Assembly: GCF_002775205.1 (NCBI RefSeq)
Contig: NC_036456.1
Coordinates: 24,193,968-24,257,967 of the forward strand
Source: Xiphophorus maculatus
Lineage: Eukaryota > Chordata > Actinopteri > Cyprinodontiformes > Poeciliidae
Reading direction: 5' to 3'
DNA: 64,000 nt
Shown here: positions 23,301 through 32,932 of the stretch, piece after piece
Layout of the letters: each line of letters begins with the position of its first letter
Position numbering within the stretch: the first letter of the stretch is position 1
Made by a program: the position numbers and the translations under genes
The notes under the pieces: model-generated
Databases searched by the model: none
Seen by the model: only the letters and a program-made list of their open reading frames with translations
Told to the model about the DNA's origin: nothing

Positions 23301-26238
23301 GTCCAAGGTATTTATGAGAGCAATTGAAAGCCAGGCGATTCTTCCCATTATGACTGACGAGATGATGGGGAATGTACCAGCTCCCCTTTGATGAGGTGTT
23401 TTGTGTTACTTCTTTTACGGCCCCAGAATGAATCAGCTTCTGTATTTCTGCTCTGTAAGCATCAGCCTGGTGGGAATCCTTTAGTAGGCGTTTCTCTGTG
23501 CTTTGAAGCATGGCCATGACAGATTCCTTTGGTGCATTCAGTTGTGGCATCTGTGCATGACGGAGGAGAGGTGTGGCATACCTCAGCACGCCATCCACCA
23601 TTATGCGAATCGTTTTAGCTTCGAGTAGAGCCACAGCTTGAAGATCCTGCTTTGACCGGGTCACTTCCTTTTCAGATGTGTAAGGCACTGCATCCATCTG
23701 CCAGAGCCGCTCTACATGCTTAAATAACTCATCCGATTGGGAGGACGTGTATAAGCTTAGGGCAGGCTGGGTTGGCCGCCCCATCAAAAGACTTGGTCCC
23801 TGAAGGGTCCACCCCAGCCGAGTATGGACAGCTGCTGGACTGCCAGGTGGGCCAAGCCGAACCGGTTCTATGGGGGTTATCAGGTGCGGCTGGTCTGAAC
23901 CAATAAGGAGCAGTGGTTCGACTCGCTTCAACGCCGGCACTGGGATCCCTTGCAGGTGTTTATACTTCCTCCGCAGCTGATCAACAGGATATGTATGATG
24001 AGCTAAGTTGAGGCTGTCAGCTGTAAACGCTCCCTCAATCTTGTGTTGCAACCCAGGATTGGTAGCTGCAGAGACACTGAAAGATACGTTACGTCCATGT
24101 AACATCTGAATATCGTAATGGACGGTGCGTAAAGGGAGGTCCTCGGGGATGCCCACCAGACCAAGGATTTTTGCAGCAGCCGGGAGCAACATGGTTCGCT
24201 CGGAACCGTCATCCAGGATTGCAAAGGTATCTAGAGTGTGTTGCCCATAACTTAGAACCACAGGTACAATCTTGAGCAAAACACGATGGCCGACCCCATG
24301 TCGATCTAAGTAGAGGGAACCTGACGCTGAATTGGTAAGGCAACTTTCTTCCTTTGCAGAGACACCCGTGTCGTATCTTTCAGTTCTGACATTTACCTCA
24401 TGAAGAGCCAGCAGGTGTTTTCCTTGGCAAAGACTGCAGGGTTTCTTCAGTGTGCATTGAGCCGCTAGATGATTTCGGGCACAACGCCAGCATCGTTTGT
24501 TGACTTGAATCCAATTCTTTATTTCTTCTTTGGAGAGCTTAGCCACACCATCACATTGACTGAAATAATGTTCTGTGCTCTCGCAGTAAGCACAATAGGC
24601 TTTGCTCTTATACTTCCCTCCAACTCGACTCTCCTTTGGTAGCAGGGAAGTGTGTTCTGAGGGTCCTTTCACATTATGTAGGACTGTTACAGTCTGTTTG
24701 AAGGGATGGGCATCCGCCTTTCTGCAGGTCCGTTCTCTGCTACCCTTCCCACCAGCTTGGCTATCGAACCCTTGACACCATGACTCCTGGCGTAGCCATT
24801 CAGATAAGTCATGAAGGGTGTAGGTGGTGCCAGGCTGTTTGAACTGATGTCGACGAAAGTCAGCTCTTTGCTCTGGAGGGAGCTTGCTTATCAGACGGGC
24901 AACATGAGAGCCACAATTCAGTTCCACTTCTCCCTCAAGTCCTAGTGTTTGCAACAGACCAACTAGTGACTGCACCTGGAGAGAGAACCTTTGGAAAGCT
25001 ACTATATCACCTCTCCTTATTTCTGGGCCATCTAGGACACTTGCAATTTTCCTTAAAGCAAGCTGATGAGGTTGTCCAAATTTATCATGGAGGGCAGCCA
25101 TGGTATCAGTATAAGGCTTTGGTGAATTCAGGTAAGCATCAGCTATTAGTCGAGCTTCATCAAACTTAAGATGGTCCACAAGTATTTGATACTTAAAGAG
25201 CTCGGTTGCATTACGAGGGAGTAGGTTCTCCAGGGCCATTCGGAGCCTGGCAAACTCAGTAGGATCTGAATGAATTAACTTCGGGATTGTTGGTTTGGGC
25301 CCCCTATATACCGCCTCAGATGAAAGAGGTGGGGCTGAATTATGCCAATTCGACATCTCACACGCTGCCCCCGTGACTGAAGTATGGGGTTCAACCTGAA
25401 CAGGGTTTGGTTGCAGCAGGCCTGCATTTATTGATGCCCACTTTGAGGATGGCTCAACATGTTGCGAAGAAGCGTGGAACACGTTTCCTCTGTGCTCCTG
25501 AGGGATGCGTGTTGGCAGAAAGGATTTACGGGGCAAAGATGCTGTATTAGGCGGGGGGTAGTACTGTAAGCCATAATCTGAATACTGTTCTTCAACCTTT
25601 AGTTTGGAGAATCCTGTGTGCAGCTCCTCTCCCGGTTCAGGCCACGGAGGTGGATCAGGCCACTCCTCCTCATCTTCATCTTTAATCGGCCTTGTGTTAG
25701 TGGTGTACACCCTTTCTGAGCTGCTCATAGGGGGCTGATAAATGGGATATTTTGAGGCAGTCAGCTGAGCCATATCCTTTCTCAGTGAGTGAGCAACTTC
25801 AATCAGTGCTTTGATATCACTCCTTGCTTCATTAAGTTCTCTCAGGCCCTCCTGTAGAACTTCCTGTGATTGAAGTAGCTTCTCTCTTTCCACCTGCAAA
25901 GCTCTGAATCCTGTTTGAGAGGGTTGGATGGGCGTCTCTAGCAGGTTGTAGGGGAAAACTTCAGGCGTGAGATCCCTAAAGTTCCTCCCTTGTTCACTTC
26001 TCTCCAGCTGAGGAGAAGTAGGAGAGCAGGTTACATCACTATCACCGTAGCGAGGTGGTGCAGTGCTATACTGAGGTTGGTGTTCCACATGTCTTGGGAT
26101 AGGTGGTGGGATTTCCCAATGTGGCATTTCTCTAATGGAATGATGTGTGTACTCAAATTCAAAGTCATCAAATCGGCTTGGTCGGCGTGACTGCCGTTTA
26201 GGTCTCACATCAGGGAATGACGCTCTGTCTGGCTCCAT
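20377..26238 (-). CDS. BEL/Pao gag-pol polyprotein, first unit
   Basis: One open frame of 1953 codons. Parts in order: N-terminal gag-like region with a coiled-coil stretch (about 120-160) and a DUF1759-type segment (about 310-480), zinc knuckles (about 550-630), aspartic protease (about 670-700), reverse transcriptase (about 950-1200), Pao-type RNase H region (about 1290-1420), then integrase with an HHCC-type N-terminal domain and core (about 1560-1830) and a DUF5641-like C-terminal domain. A single fused gag-pol frame is usual for BEL/Pao. It looks whole and is identical in translation to the second unit. Positions are estimates. Confidence 0.9.
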   Translation of the reverse strand: MEPDRASFPDVRPKRQSRRPSRFDDFEFEYTHHSIREMPHWEIPPPIPRHVEHQPQYSTAPPRYGDSDVTCSPTSPQLERSEQGRNFRDLTPEVFPYNLLETPIQPSQTGFRALQVEREKLLQSQEVLQEGLRELNEARSDIKALIEVAHSLRKDMAQLTASKYPIYQPPMSSSERVYTTNTRPIKDEDEEEWPDPPPWPEPGEELHTGFSKLKVEEQYSDYGLQYYPPPNTASLPRKSFLPTRIPQEHRGNVFHASSQHVEPSSKWASINAGLLQPNPVQVEPHTSVTGAACEMSNWHNSAPPLSSEAVYRGPKPTIPKLIHSDPTEFARLRMALENLLPRNATELFKYQILVDHLKFDEARLIADAYLNSPKPYTDTMAALHDKFGQPHQLALRKIASVLDGPEIRRGDIVAFQRFSLQVQSLVGLLQTLGLEGEVELNCGSHVARLISKLPPEQRADFRRHQFKQPGTTYTLHDLSEWLRQESWCQGFDSQAGGKGSRERTCRKADAHPFKQTVTVLHNVKGPSEHTSLLPKESRVGGKYKSKAYCAYCESTEHYFSQCDGVAKLSKEEIKNWIQVNKRCWRCARNHLAAQCTLKKPCSLCQGKHLLALHEVNVRTERYDTGVSAKEESCLTNSASGSLYLDRHGVGHRVLLKIVPVVLSYGQHTLDTFAILDDGSERTMLLPAAAKILGLVGIPEDLPLRTVHYDIQMLHGRNVSFSVSAATNPGLQHKIEGAFTADSLNLAHHTYPVDQLRRKYKHLQGIPVPALKRVEPLLLIGSDQPHLITPIEPVRLGPPGSPAAVHTRLGWTLQGPSLLMGRPTQPALSLYTSSQSDELFKHVERLWQMDAVPYTSEKEVTRSKQDLQAVALLEAKTIRIMVDGVLRYATPLLRHAQMPQLNAPKESVMAMLQSTEKRLLKDSHQADAYRAEIQKLIHSGAVKEVTQNTSSKGSWYIPHHLVSHNGKNRLAFNCSHKYLGQSLNQFLLPGPTLGAPLLGVLIRFREYPIAVSGDIKGMFHQVLLLQEDRPLLKFLWRDLKVDEPPKIFEWQVLPFGTTSSPCCATFALQRHVTEHTQPDDYLRFSIEKCFYVDNCLQSVSSPEEAKILVDRLRELLKSAGFELRQWACNDPSVVSHLPPEARSQSLDLWLAEDKSNSSETTLGLSWDWNTDSLGYKHRPVTYDMPTLRNIYRVLATQYDPLGYLLPFTTRAKLLLRQLWDKKHGWDDSNLPSTLLQAWNDWEAELKFLPQLTFPRAYAPTQTNLEEDVREVHIFADASEKAYGAVAYMRTEECGGQVHLTFILARSRVAPKRTLSIPRLELCGALVAAQLGSILRKELTSTIRRIILWSDSTTVLNWLSSQSCRYKIFVGARIAEIQELTENCTWRYVDSESNPADDLTRGKALAELKVPNRWSDGPPFLLHSPDTWPEKPNSEPFNEESELRKAVFCGTVTTSASICWDEMEYKTWQELLDASVKELQGQTLSTSPRAEDYQAAEQALLRRAQQESFPEECRLLAEAKSVSSRSRLLTLAPELDTSAGLIRVGGRLRRLGGLDGSTLHPIVLDPTHPFTRLLIQKYDIDLHHPGPERVFAELRRSYWILRGREAIRKYQRTCPECQRWRAQPSIPRMADLPAARLRLYKPAFYSTGVDCFGPMIVKIGRRQEKRWGIIFKCLTMRAVHLDLLSSLDADAFLMALRRFIARRGKPAELWSDCGTNFKGGDRELREAFANMSETLQGQLASQKIKFQFNPPAAPHFGGVWEREVRSVKAALRSCVGSQPLQEEVLLTVLLEVESILNSKPLGYVSTDVADVDPVTPNSLLMGRPDGSLPQVVYPEIENLSRRRWQHSQILADHFWARFIREYLPGLQTRHKWHSNPPDLLQKAIVMIVDPQLPRALWPIGHVTKIHRSDDGLIRSADVKVSEHVYTRPVARLVVLPAVPAEGKDTEEDSQKSPKT

Positions 26239-26270
26239 CCTGATAGCTTCTATCCGGCTCGAAGGACCAG

Positions 26271-26628
26271 TGTTAATTAGGTTAGGTTCTTAGGTTATTT
26301 GCAGCAAACAGGATGGTGTATCGGTCAGGATACAGGAAGGAGGACATGAGATCAAACTTGACTTGGATGCGAACTGGTTTATTCGTCGTGATGCTCAGTG
26401 TTGCCAGTAGTTTTCCGTCATCAACTTAACACTCGGAGCATCACTTCTCAAGACTACAACATGAATGCGGTCTCACATGCTGAAAACGCAGCAAACTGAC
26501 CCGGAAGTATATTAAATTGCTCCCATGAGCAGAGCACAGCACTAAACTCCGACTTACGTCACTTCCTAGGATACTCTCTAAACCAACATTACAAAATAAA
26601 ATACAGAAATGTCAGCGCCTTTTATACA
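26271..26628 (-). repeat. BEL/Pao LTR 2 (shared middle LTR)
   Basis: 358 bp with the same ends as LTR 1 and LTR 3. It serves as 5' LTR of the first unit and 3' LTR of the second. Inside it, read on the minus strand and one base past the LTR, tggtccttcgagccgga matches the complement of the 3' end of a eukaryotic tRNA-Tyr (from recall of that tRNA's acceptor sequence), the likely primer-binding site. Confidence 0.9.
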
Positions 26629-26675
26629 GCCACCCCCAAATGTGGTTACACATTTGCTAAACATAAAAGGCTTTA

Positions 26676-29600
26676 TCAAGTCTTGGGGGACTTCTGGCTG
26701 TCCTCCTCAGTGTCCTTTCCTTCAGCTGGCACAGCTGGTAAAACAACCAACCGAGCAACTGGTCTAGTGTAGACATGTTCACTAACTTTCACATCCGCTG
26801 ATCTGATAAGTCCATCATCACTGCGGTGAATCTTGGTCACATGACCTATCGGCCATAAAGCGCGGGGCAGCTGGGGATCCACAATCATAACGATTGCTTT
26901 CTGCAGAAGGTCCGGAGGGTTTGAATGCCATTTGTGTCTTGTCTGTAAGCCAGGAAGATATTCTCTGATGAATCTTGCCCAGAAGTGATCAGCAAGAATC
27001 TGTGAATGCTGCCAACGTCTTCGACTGAGGTTTTCTATCTCTGGGTAGACCACCTGGGGTAGGGATCCATCAGGCCGCCCCATGAGGAGACTATTTGGAG
27101 TCACAGGGTCCACATCTGCCACGTCAGTTGATACATATCCCAAAGGCTTTGAGTTCAGTATCGATTCCACCTCCAGAAGAACTGTAAGAAGTACCTCCTC
27201 CTGTAGAGGTTGGGAACCCACACAGCTTCGGAGAGCTGCCTTCACTGAACGAACCTCTCGCTCCCACACTCCGCCAAAATGTGGAGCTGCTGGGGGATTA
27301 AACTGAAATTTAATCTTCTGGGAGGCTAGCTGCCCCTGCAGCGTCTCTGACATGTTGGCAAAGGCTTCTCTGAGTTCCCGATCTCCTCCCTTAAAATTGG
27401 TCCCACAATCAGACCATAGCTCTGCAGGCTTTCCCCTTCGGGCAATAAATCGTCTCAGGGCCATAAGGAAAGCATCTGCATCCAGACTACTTAGGAGATC
27501 CAAGTGTACTGCCCTCATTGTCAGACACTTGAAAATGATACCCCAGCGTTTCTCCTGCCGTCTTCCTATTTTCACAATCATGGGCCCAAAGCAGTCAACA
27601 CCAGTGGAGTAAAAGGCGGGCTTGTACAACCTAAGCCGAGCGGCAGGAAGGTCAGCCATCCTCGGAATTGAGGGTTGCGCCCTCCAACGCTGGCACTCAG
27701 GACAGGTGCGCTGGTATTTGCGTATTGCTTCTCTTCCACGCAGTATCCAGTAAGATCTCCGTAACTCTGCAAAAACCCGTTCAGGGCCTGGATGATGGAG
27801 ATCAATGTCGTATTTCTGGATGAGAAGACGTGTGAAGGGGTGAGTAGGATCCAGGACAATAGGATGCAGTGTCGATCCGTCAAGACCTCCTAGACGTCGT
27901 AATCGACCTCCTACTCTGATAAGGCCTGCTGAGGTATCCAGTTCAGGTGCCAACGTGAGTAAGCGACTTCTGGATGAAACAGATTTCGCTTCGGCAAGTA
28001 AACGACATTCCTCTGGAAATGACTCCTGTTGAGCTCGCCTAAGGAGAGCCTGTTCTGCAGCCTGATAATCCTCAGCACGAGGTGAAGTTGAGAGCGTTTG
28101 TCCTTGAAGTTCCTTAACAGAAGCATCCAAGAGCTCCTGCCATGTCTTGTACTCCATTTCATCCCAACAGATAGATGCGGAGGTGGTTACTGTTCCACAG
28201 AAGACAGCCTTTCGGAGCTCTGATTCCTCATTAAAGGGCTCAGAGTTAGGCTTCTCTGGCCATGTGTCGGGACTGTGGAGCAGAAAGGGGGGTCCATCTG
28301 ACCACCTGTTTGGCACTTTGAGTTCTGCCAGAGCCTTTCCCCTTGTCAGGTCATCCGCTGGATTACTTTCGGAGTCTACATAGCGCCAGGTACAGTTTTC
28401 TGTCAACTCCTGTATCTCAGCTATCCTGGCTCCTACAAAGATTTTATAGCGACAGGACTGCGAGCTCAACCAGTTGAGGACAGTTGTCGAGTCTGACCAC
28501 AGAATTATCCTTCTGATAGTCGAGGTGAGTTCTTTTCTCAAGATACTGCCCAACTGTGCTGCCACCAAGGCTCCACAGAGCTCTAGGCGAGGGATAGAGA
28601 GGGTCCGTTTTGGAGCTACACGGGAACGAGCTAGGATGAAGGTGAGATGAACCTGACCGCCGCACTCTTCAGTCCTCATATAAGCTACAGCTCCATAGGC
28701 TTTCTCAGATGCATCTGCGAAGATGTGCACTTCACGGACGTCCTCTTCTAAGTTGGTTTGGGTAGGAGCATAAGCGCGTGGGAAGGTAAGCTGAGGTAGA
28801 AACTTAAGCTCTGCCTCCCAGTCATTCCAAGCTTGAAGGAGTGTGGATGGAAGGTTTGAGTCATCCCAACCATGCTTCTTATCCCACAACTGCCTAAGGA
28901 GGAGCTTGGCCCGAGTAGTGAAAGGTAACAGATAGCCTAAAGGGTCATACTGTGTCGCTAGAACTCTATAGATGTTTCGAAGAGTTGGCATGTCATAGGT
29001 CACAGGTCTGTGCTTATAGCCCAAAGAGTCTGTATTCCAGTCCCAACTGAGCCCAAGTGTCGTCTCTGAAGAGTTGGATTTGTCTTCTGCTAACCACAGA
29101 TCCAGGCTTTGAGATCTCGCTTCAGGGGGCAAATGACTCACAACACTGGGGTCGTTGCAAGCCCACTGACGTAACTCAAAACCGGCTGATTTTAGCAGTT
29201 CTCTCAGTCGGTCTACAAGGATTTTGGCTTCTTCAGGTGAACTAACACTTTGTAGACAGTTGTCTACGTAGAAACACTTCTCAATGGAGAATCTTAGGTA
29301 GTCATCGGGCTGGGTGTGTTCTGTCACATGACGCTGTAGAGCGAATGTTGCACAGCAGGGGCTTGAGGTTGTCCCAAAGGGCAGGACCTGCCACTCAAAG
29401 ATTTTAGGAGGTTCATCCACCTTCAAATCCCGCCAAAGGAACTTCAACAGGGGGCGATCCTCCTGGAGAAGAAGTACTTGATGGAACATCCCCTTGATAT
29501 CGCCACTCACAGCTATGGGATATTCACGGAACCTAATTAGGACTCCCAGTAAAGGGGCTCCAAGTGTGGGACCAGGCAGCAGAAACTGATTCAGGGACTG

Positions 29601-32537
29601 TCCAAGGTATTTATGAGAGCAATTGAAAGCCAGGCGATTCTTCCCATTATGACTGACGAGATGATGGGGAATGTACCAGCTCCCCTTTGATGAGGTGTTT
29701 TGTGTTACTTCTTTTACGGCCCCAGAATGAATCAGCTTCTGTATTTCTGCTCTGTAAGCATCAGCCTGGTGGGAATCCTTTAGTAGGCGTTTCTCTGTGC
29801 TTTGAAGCATGGCCATGACAGATTCCTTTGGTGCATTCAGTTGTGGCATCTGTGCATGACGGAGGAGAGGTGTGGCATACCTCAGCACGCCATCCACCAT
29901 TATGCGAATCGTTTTAGCTTCGAGTAGAGCCACAGCTTGAAGATCCTGCTTTGACCGGGTCACTTCCTTTTCAGATGTGTAAGGCACTGCATCCATCTGC
30001 CAGAGCCGCTCTACATGCTTAAATAACTCATCCGATTGGGAGGACGTGTATAAGCTTAGGGCAGGCTGGGTTGGCCGCCCCATCAAAAGACTTGGTCCCT
30101 GAAGGGTCCACCCCAGCCGAGTATGGACAGCTGCTGGACTGCCAGGTGGGCCAAGCCGAACCGGTTCTATGGGGGTTATCAGGTGCGGCTGGTCTGAACC
30201 AATAAGGAGCAGTGGTTCGACTCGCTTCAACGCCGGCACTGGGATCCCTTGCAGGTGTTTATACTTCCTCCGCAGCTGATCAACAGGATATGTATGATGA
30301 GCTAAGTTGAGGCTGTCAGCTGTAAACGCTCCCTCAATCTTGTGTTGCAACCCAGGATTGGTAGCTGCAGAGACACTGAAAGATACGTTACGTCCATGTA
30401 ACATCTGAATATCGTAATGGACGGTGCGTAAAGGGAGGTCCTCGGGGATGCCCACCAGACCAAGGATTTTTGCAGCAGCCGGGAGCAACATGGTTCGCTC
30501 GGAACCGTCATCCAGGATTGCAAAGGTATCTAGAGTGTGTTGCCCATAACTTAGAACCACAGGTACAATCTTGAGCAAAACACGATGGCCGACCCCATGT
30601 CGATCTAAGTAGAGGGAACCTGACGCTGAATTGGTAAGGCAACTTTCTTCCTTTGCAGAGACACCCGTGTCGTATCTTTCAGTTCTGACATTTACCTCAT
30701 GAAGAGCCAGCAGGTGTTTTCCTTGGCAAAGACTGCAGGGTTTCTTCAGTGTGCATTGAGCCGCTAGATGATTTCGGGCACAACGCCAGCATCGTTTGTT
30801 GACTTGAATCCAATTCTTTATTTCTTCTTTGGAGAGCTTAGCCACACCATCACATTGACTGAAATAATGTTCTGTGCTCTCGCAGTAAGCACAATAGGCT
30901 TTGCTCTTATACTTCCCTCCAACTCGACTCTCCTTTGGTAGCAGGGAAGTGTGTTCTGAGGGTCCTTTCACATTATGTAGGACTGTTACAGTCTGTTTGA
31001 AGGGATGGGCATCCGCCTTTCTGCAGGTCCGTTCTCTGCTACCCTTCCCACCAGCTTGGCTATCGAACCCTTGACACCATGACTCCTGGCGTAGCCATTC
31101 AGATAAGTCATGAAGGGTGTAGGTGGTGCCAGGCTGTTTGAACTGATGTCGACGAAAGTCAGCTCTTTGCTCTGGAGGGAGCTTGCTTATCAGACGGGCA
31201 ACATGAGAGCCACAATTCAGTTCCACTTCTCCCTCAAGTCCTAGTGTTTGCAACAGACCAACTAGTGACTGCACCTGGAGAGAGAACCTTTGGAAAGCTA
31301 CTATATCACCTCTCCTTATTTCTGGGCCATCTAGGACACTTGCAATTTTCCTTAAAGCAAGCTGATGAGGTTGTCCAAATTTATCATGGAGGGCAGCCAT
31401 GGTATCAGTATAAGGCTTTGGTGAATTCAGGTAAGCATCAGCTATTAGTCGAGCTTCATCAAACTTAAGATGGTCCACAAGTATTTGATACTTAAAGAGC
31501 TCGGTTGCATTACGAGGGAGTAGGTTCTCCAGGGCCATTCGGAGCCTGGCAAACTCAGTAGGATCTGAATGAATTAACTTCGGGATTGTTGGTTTGGGCC
31601 CCCTATATACCGCCTCAGATGAAAGAGGTGGGGCTGAATTATGCCAATTCGACATCTCACACGCTGCCCCCGTGACTGAAGTATGGGGTTCAACCTGAAC
31701 AGGGTTTGGTTGCAGCAGGCCTGCATTTATTGATGCCCACTTTGAGGATGGCTCAACATGTTGCGAAGAAGCGTGGAACACGTTTCCTCTGTGCTCCTGA
31801 GGGATGCGTGTTGGCAGAAAGGATTTACGGGGCAAAGATGCTGTATTAGGCGGGGGGTAGTACTGTAAGCCATAATCTGAATACTGTTCTTCAACCTTTA
31901 GTTTGGAGAATCCTGTGTGCAGCTCCTCTCCCGGTTCAGGCCACGGAGGTGGATCAGGCCACTCCTCCTCATCTTCATCTTTAATCGGCCTTGTGTTAGT
32001 GGTGTACACCCTTTCTGAGCTGCTCATAGGGGGCTGATAAATGGGATATTTTGAGGCAGTCAGCTGAGCCATATCCTTTCTCAGTGAGTGAGCAACTTCA
32101 ATCAGTGCTTTGATATCACTCCTTGCTTCATTAAGTTCTCTCAGGCCCTCCTGTAGAACTTCCTGTGATTGAAGTAGCTTCTCTCTTTCCACCTGCAAAG
32201 CTCTGAATCCTGTTTGAGAGGGTTGGATGGGCGTCTCTAGCAGGTTGTAGGGGAAAACTTCAGGCGTGAGATCCCTAAAGTTCCTCCCTTGTTCACTTCT
32301 CTCCAGCTGAGGAGAAGTAGGAGAGCAGGTTACATCACTATCACCGTAGCGAGGTGGTGCAGTGCTATACTGAGGTTGGTGTTCCACATGTCTTGGGATA
32401 GGTGGTGGGATTTCCCAATGTGGCATTTCTCTAATGGAATGATGTGTGTACTCAAATTCAAAGTCATCAAATCGGCTTGGTCGGCGTGACTGCCGTTTAG
32501 GTCTCACATCAGGGAATGACGCTCTGTCTGGCTCCAT
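26676..32537 (-). CDS. BEL/Pao gag-pol polyprotein, second unit
   Basis: A second 1953-codon gag-pol frame, exactly 6299 bp downstream of the first, with an identical predicted protein and identical overlapping shadow frames at the same offset throughout. Parts are as in the first unit: gag-like region, zinc knuckles, protease, reverse transcriptase with RNase H, integrase. It looks whole. The lack of any length difference over 5.9 kb means the two units are either very recent copies of one another or an assembly duplicate. Confidence 0.9.
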   Translation of the reverse strand: MEPDRASFPDVRPKRQSRRPSRFDDFEFEYTHHSIREMPHWEIPPPIPRHVEHQPQYSTAPPRYGDSDVTCSPTSPQLERSEQGRNFRDLTPEVFPYNLLETPIQPSQTGFRALQVEREKLLQSQEVLQEGLRELNEARSDIKALIEVAHSLRKDMAQLTASKYPIYQPPMSSSERVYTTNTRPIKDEDEEEWPDPPPWPEPGEELHTGFSKLKVEEQYSDYGLQYYPPPNTASLPRKSFLPTRIPQEHRGNVFHASSQHVEPSSKWASINAGLLQPNPVQVEPHTSVTGAACEMSNWHNSAPPLSSEAVYRGPKPTIPKLIHSDPTEFARLRMALENLLPRNATELFKYQILVDHLKFDEARLIADAYLNSPKPYTDTMAALHDKFGQPHQLALRKIASVLDGPEIRRGDIVAFQRFSLQVQSLVGLLQTLGLEGEVELNCGSHVARLISKLPPEQRADFRRHQFKQPGTTYTLHDLSEWLRQESWCQGFDSQAGGKGSRERTCRKADAHPFKQTVTVLHNVKGPSEHTSLLPKESRVGGKYKSKAYCAYCESTEHYFSQCDGVAKLSKEEIKNWIQVNKRCWRCARNHLAAQCTLKKPCSLCQGKHLLALHEVNVRTERYDTGVSAKEESCLTNSASGSLYLDRHGVGHRVLLKIVPVVLSYGQHTLDTFAILDDGSERTMLLPAAAKILGLVGIPEDLPLRTVHYDIQMLHGRNVSFSVSAATNPGLQHKIEGAFTADSLNLAHHTYPVDQLRRKYKHLQGIPVPALKRVEPLLLIGSDQPHLITPIEPVRLGPPGSPAAVHTRLGWTLQGPSLLMGRPTQPALSLYTSSQSDELFKHVERLWQMDAVPYTSEKEVTRSKQDLQAVALLEAKTIRIMVDGVLRYATPLLRHAQMPQLNAPKESVMAMLQSTEKRLLKDSHQADAYRAEIQKLIHSGAVKEVTQNTSSKGSWYIPHHLVSHNGKNRLAFNCSHKYLGQSLNQFLLPGPTLGAPLLGVLIRFREYPIAVSGDIKGMFHQVLLLQEDRPLLKFLWRDLKVDEPPKIFEWQVLPFGTTSSPCCATFALQRHVTEHTQPDDYLRFSIEKCFYVDNCLQSVSSPEEAKILVDRLRELLKSAGFELRQWACNDPSVVSHLPPEARSQSLDLWLAEDKSNSSETTLGLSWDWNTDSLGYKHRPVTYDMPTLRNIYRVLATQYDPLGYLLPFTTRAKLLLRQLWDKKHGWDDSNLPSTLLQAWNDWEAELKFLPQLTFPRAYAPTQTNLEEDVREVHIFADASEKAYGAVAYMRTEECGGQVHLTFILARSRVAPKRTLSIPRLELCGALVAAQLGSILRKELTSTIRRIILWSDSTTVLNWLSSQSCRYKIFVGARIAEIQELTENCTWRYVDSESNPADDLTRGKALAELKVPNRWSDGPPFLLHSPDTWPEKPNSEPFNEESELRKAVFCGTVTTSASICWDEMEYKTWQELLDASVKELQGQTLSTSPRAEDYQAAEQALLRRAQQESFPEECRLLAEAKSVSSRSRLLTLAPELDTSAGLIRVGGRLRRLGGLDGSTLHPIVLDPTHPFTRLLIQKYDIDLHHPGPERVFAELRRSYWILRGREAIRKYQRTCPECQRWRAQPSIPRMADLPAARLRLYKPAFYSTGVDCFGPMIVKIGRRQEKRWGIIFKCLTMRAVHLDLLSSLDADAFLMALRRFIARRGKPAELWSDCGTNFKGGDRELREAFANMSETLQGQLASQKIKFQFNPPAAPHFGGVWEREVRSVKAALRSCVGSQPLQEEVLLTVLLEVESILNSKPLGYVSTDVADVDPVTPNSLLMGRPDGSLPQVVYPEIENLSRRRWQHSQILADHFWARFIREYLPGLQTRHKWHSNPPDLLQKAIVMIVDPQLPRALWPIGHVTKIHRSDDGLIRSADVKVSEHVYTRPVARLVVLPAVPAEGKDTEEDSQKSPKT

Positions 32538-32569
32538 CCTGATAGCTTCTATCCGGCTCGAAGGACCAG

Positions 32570-32927
32570 TGTTAATTAGGTTAGGTTCTTAGGTTATTTG
32601 CAGCAAACAGGATGGTGTATCGGTCAGGATACAGGAAGGAGGACATGAGATCAAACTTGACTTGGATGCGAACTGGTTTATTCGTCGTGATGCTCAGTGT
32701 TGCCAGTAGTTTTCCGTCATCAACTTAACACTCGGAGCATCACTTCTCAAGACTACAACATGAATGCGGTCTCACATGCTGAAAACGCAGCAAACTGACC
32801 CGGAAGTATATTAAATTGCTCCCATGAGCAGAGCACAGCACTAAACTCCGACTTACGTCACTTCCTAGGATACTCTCTAAACCAACATTACAAAATAAAA
32901 TACAGAAATGTCAGCGCCTTTTATACA
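32570..32927 (-). repeat. BEL/Pao LTR 3 (5' LTR of the second unit)
   Basis: 358 bp, followed by the second copy of the CCCAC target duplication at 32928-32932. After it the sequence resumes as in the empty site downstream of F (cagtccaagctctgcatgat). Confidence 0.9.
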
Positions 32928-32932
32928 CCCAC

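Larger units (their letters stand above)
19972..32927 (-). mobile_element. BEL/Pao LTR retrotransposon, tandem form with three LTRs
   Basis: LTR - internal - LTR - internal - LTR, all in minus orientation with a constant period of 6299 bp. The whole block is flanked by one 5-bp target duplication, CCCAC (19967-19971 and 32928-32932). The empty site is visible in the paralogous F flank, where CCCAC occurs once (62185-62189). The two internal regions have the same length and give identical translations, and the three LTRs look identical by eye, so the element is very young and looks whole. Such tandems arise by recombination between LTRs of sister copies. An assembly duplication is the main alternative. 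Confidence 0.9.
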
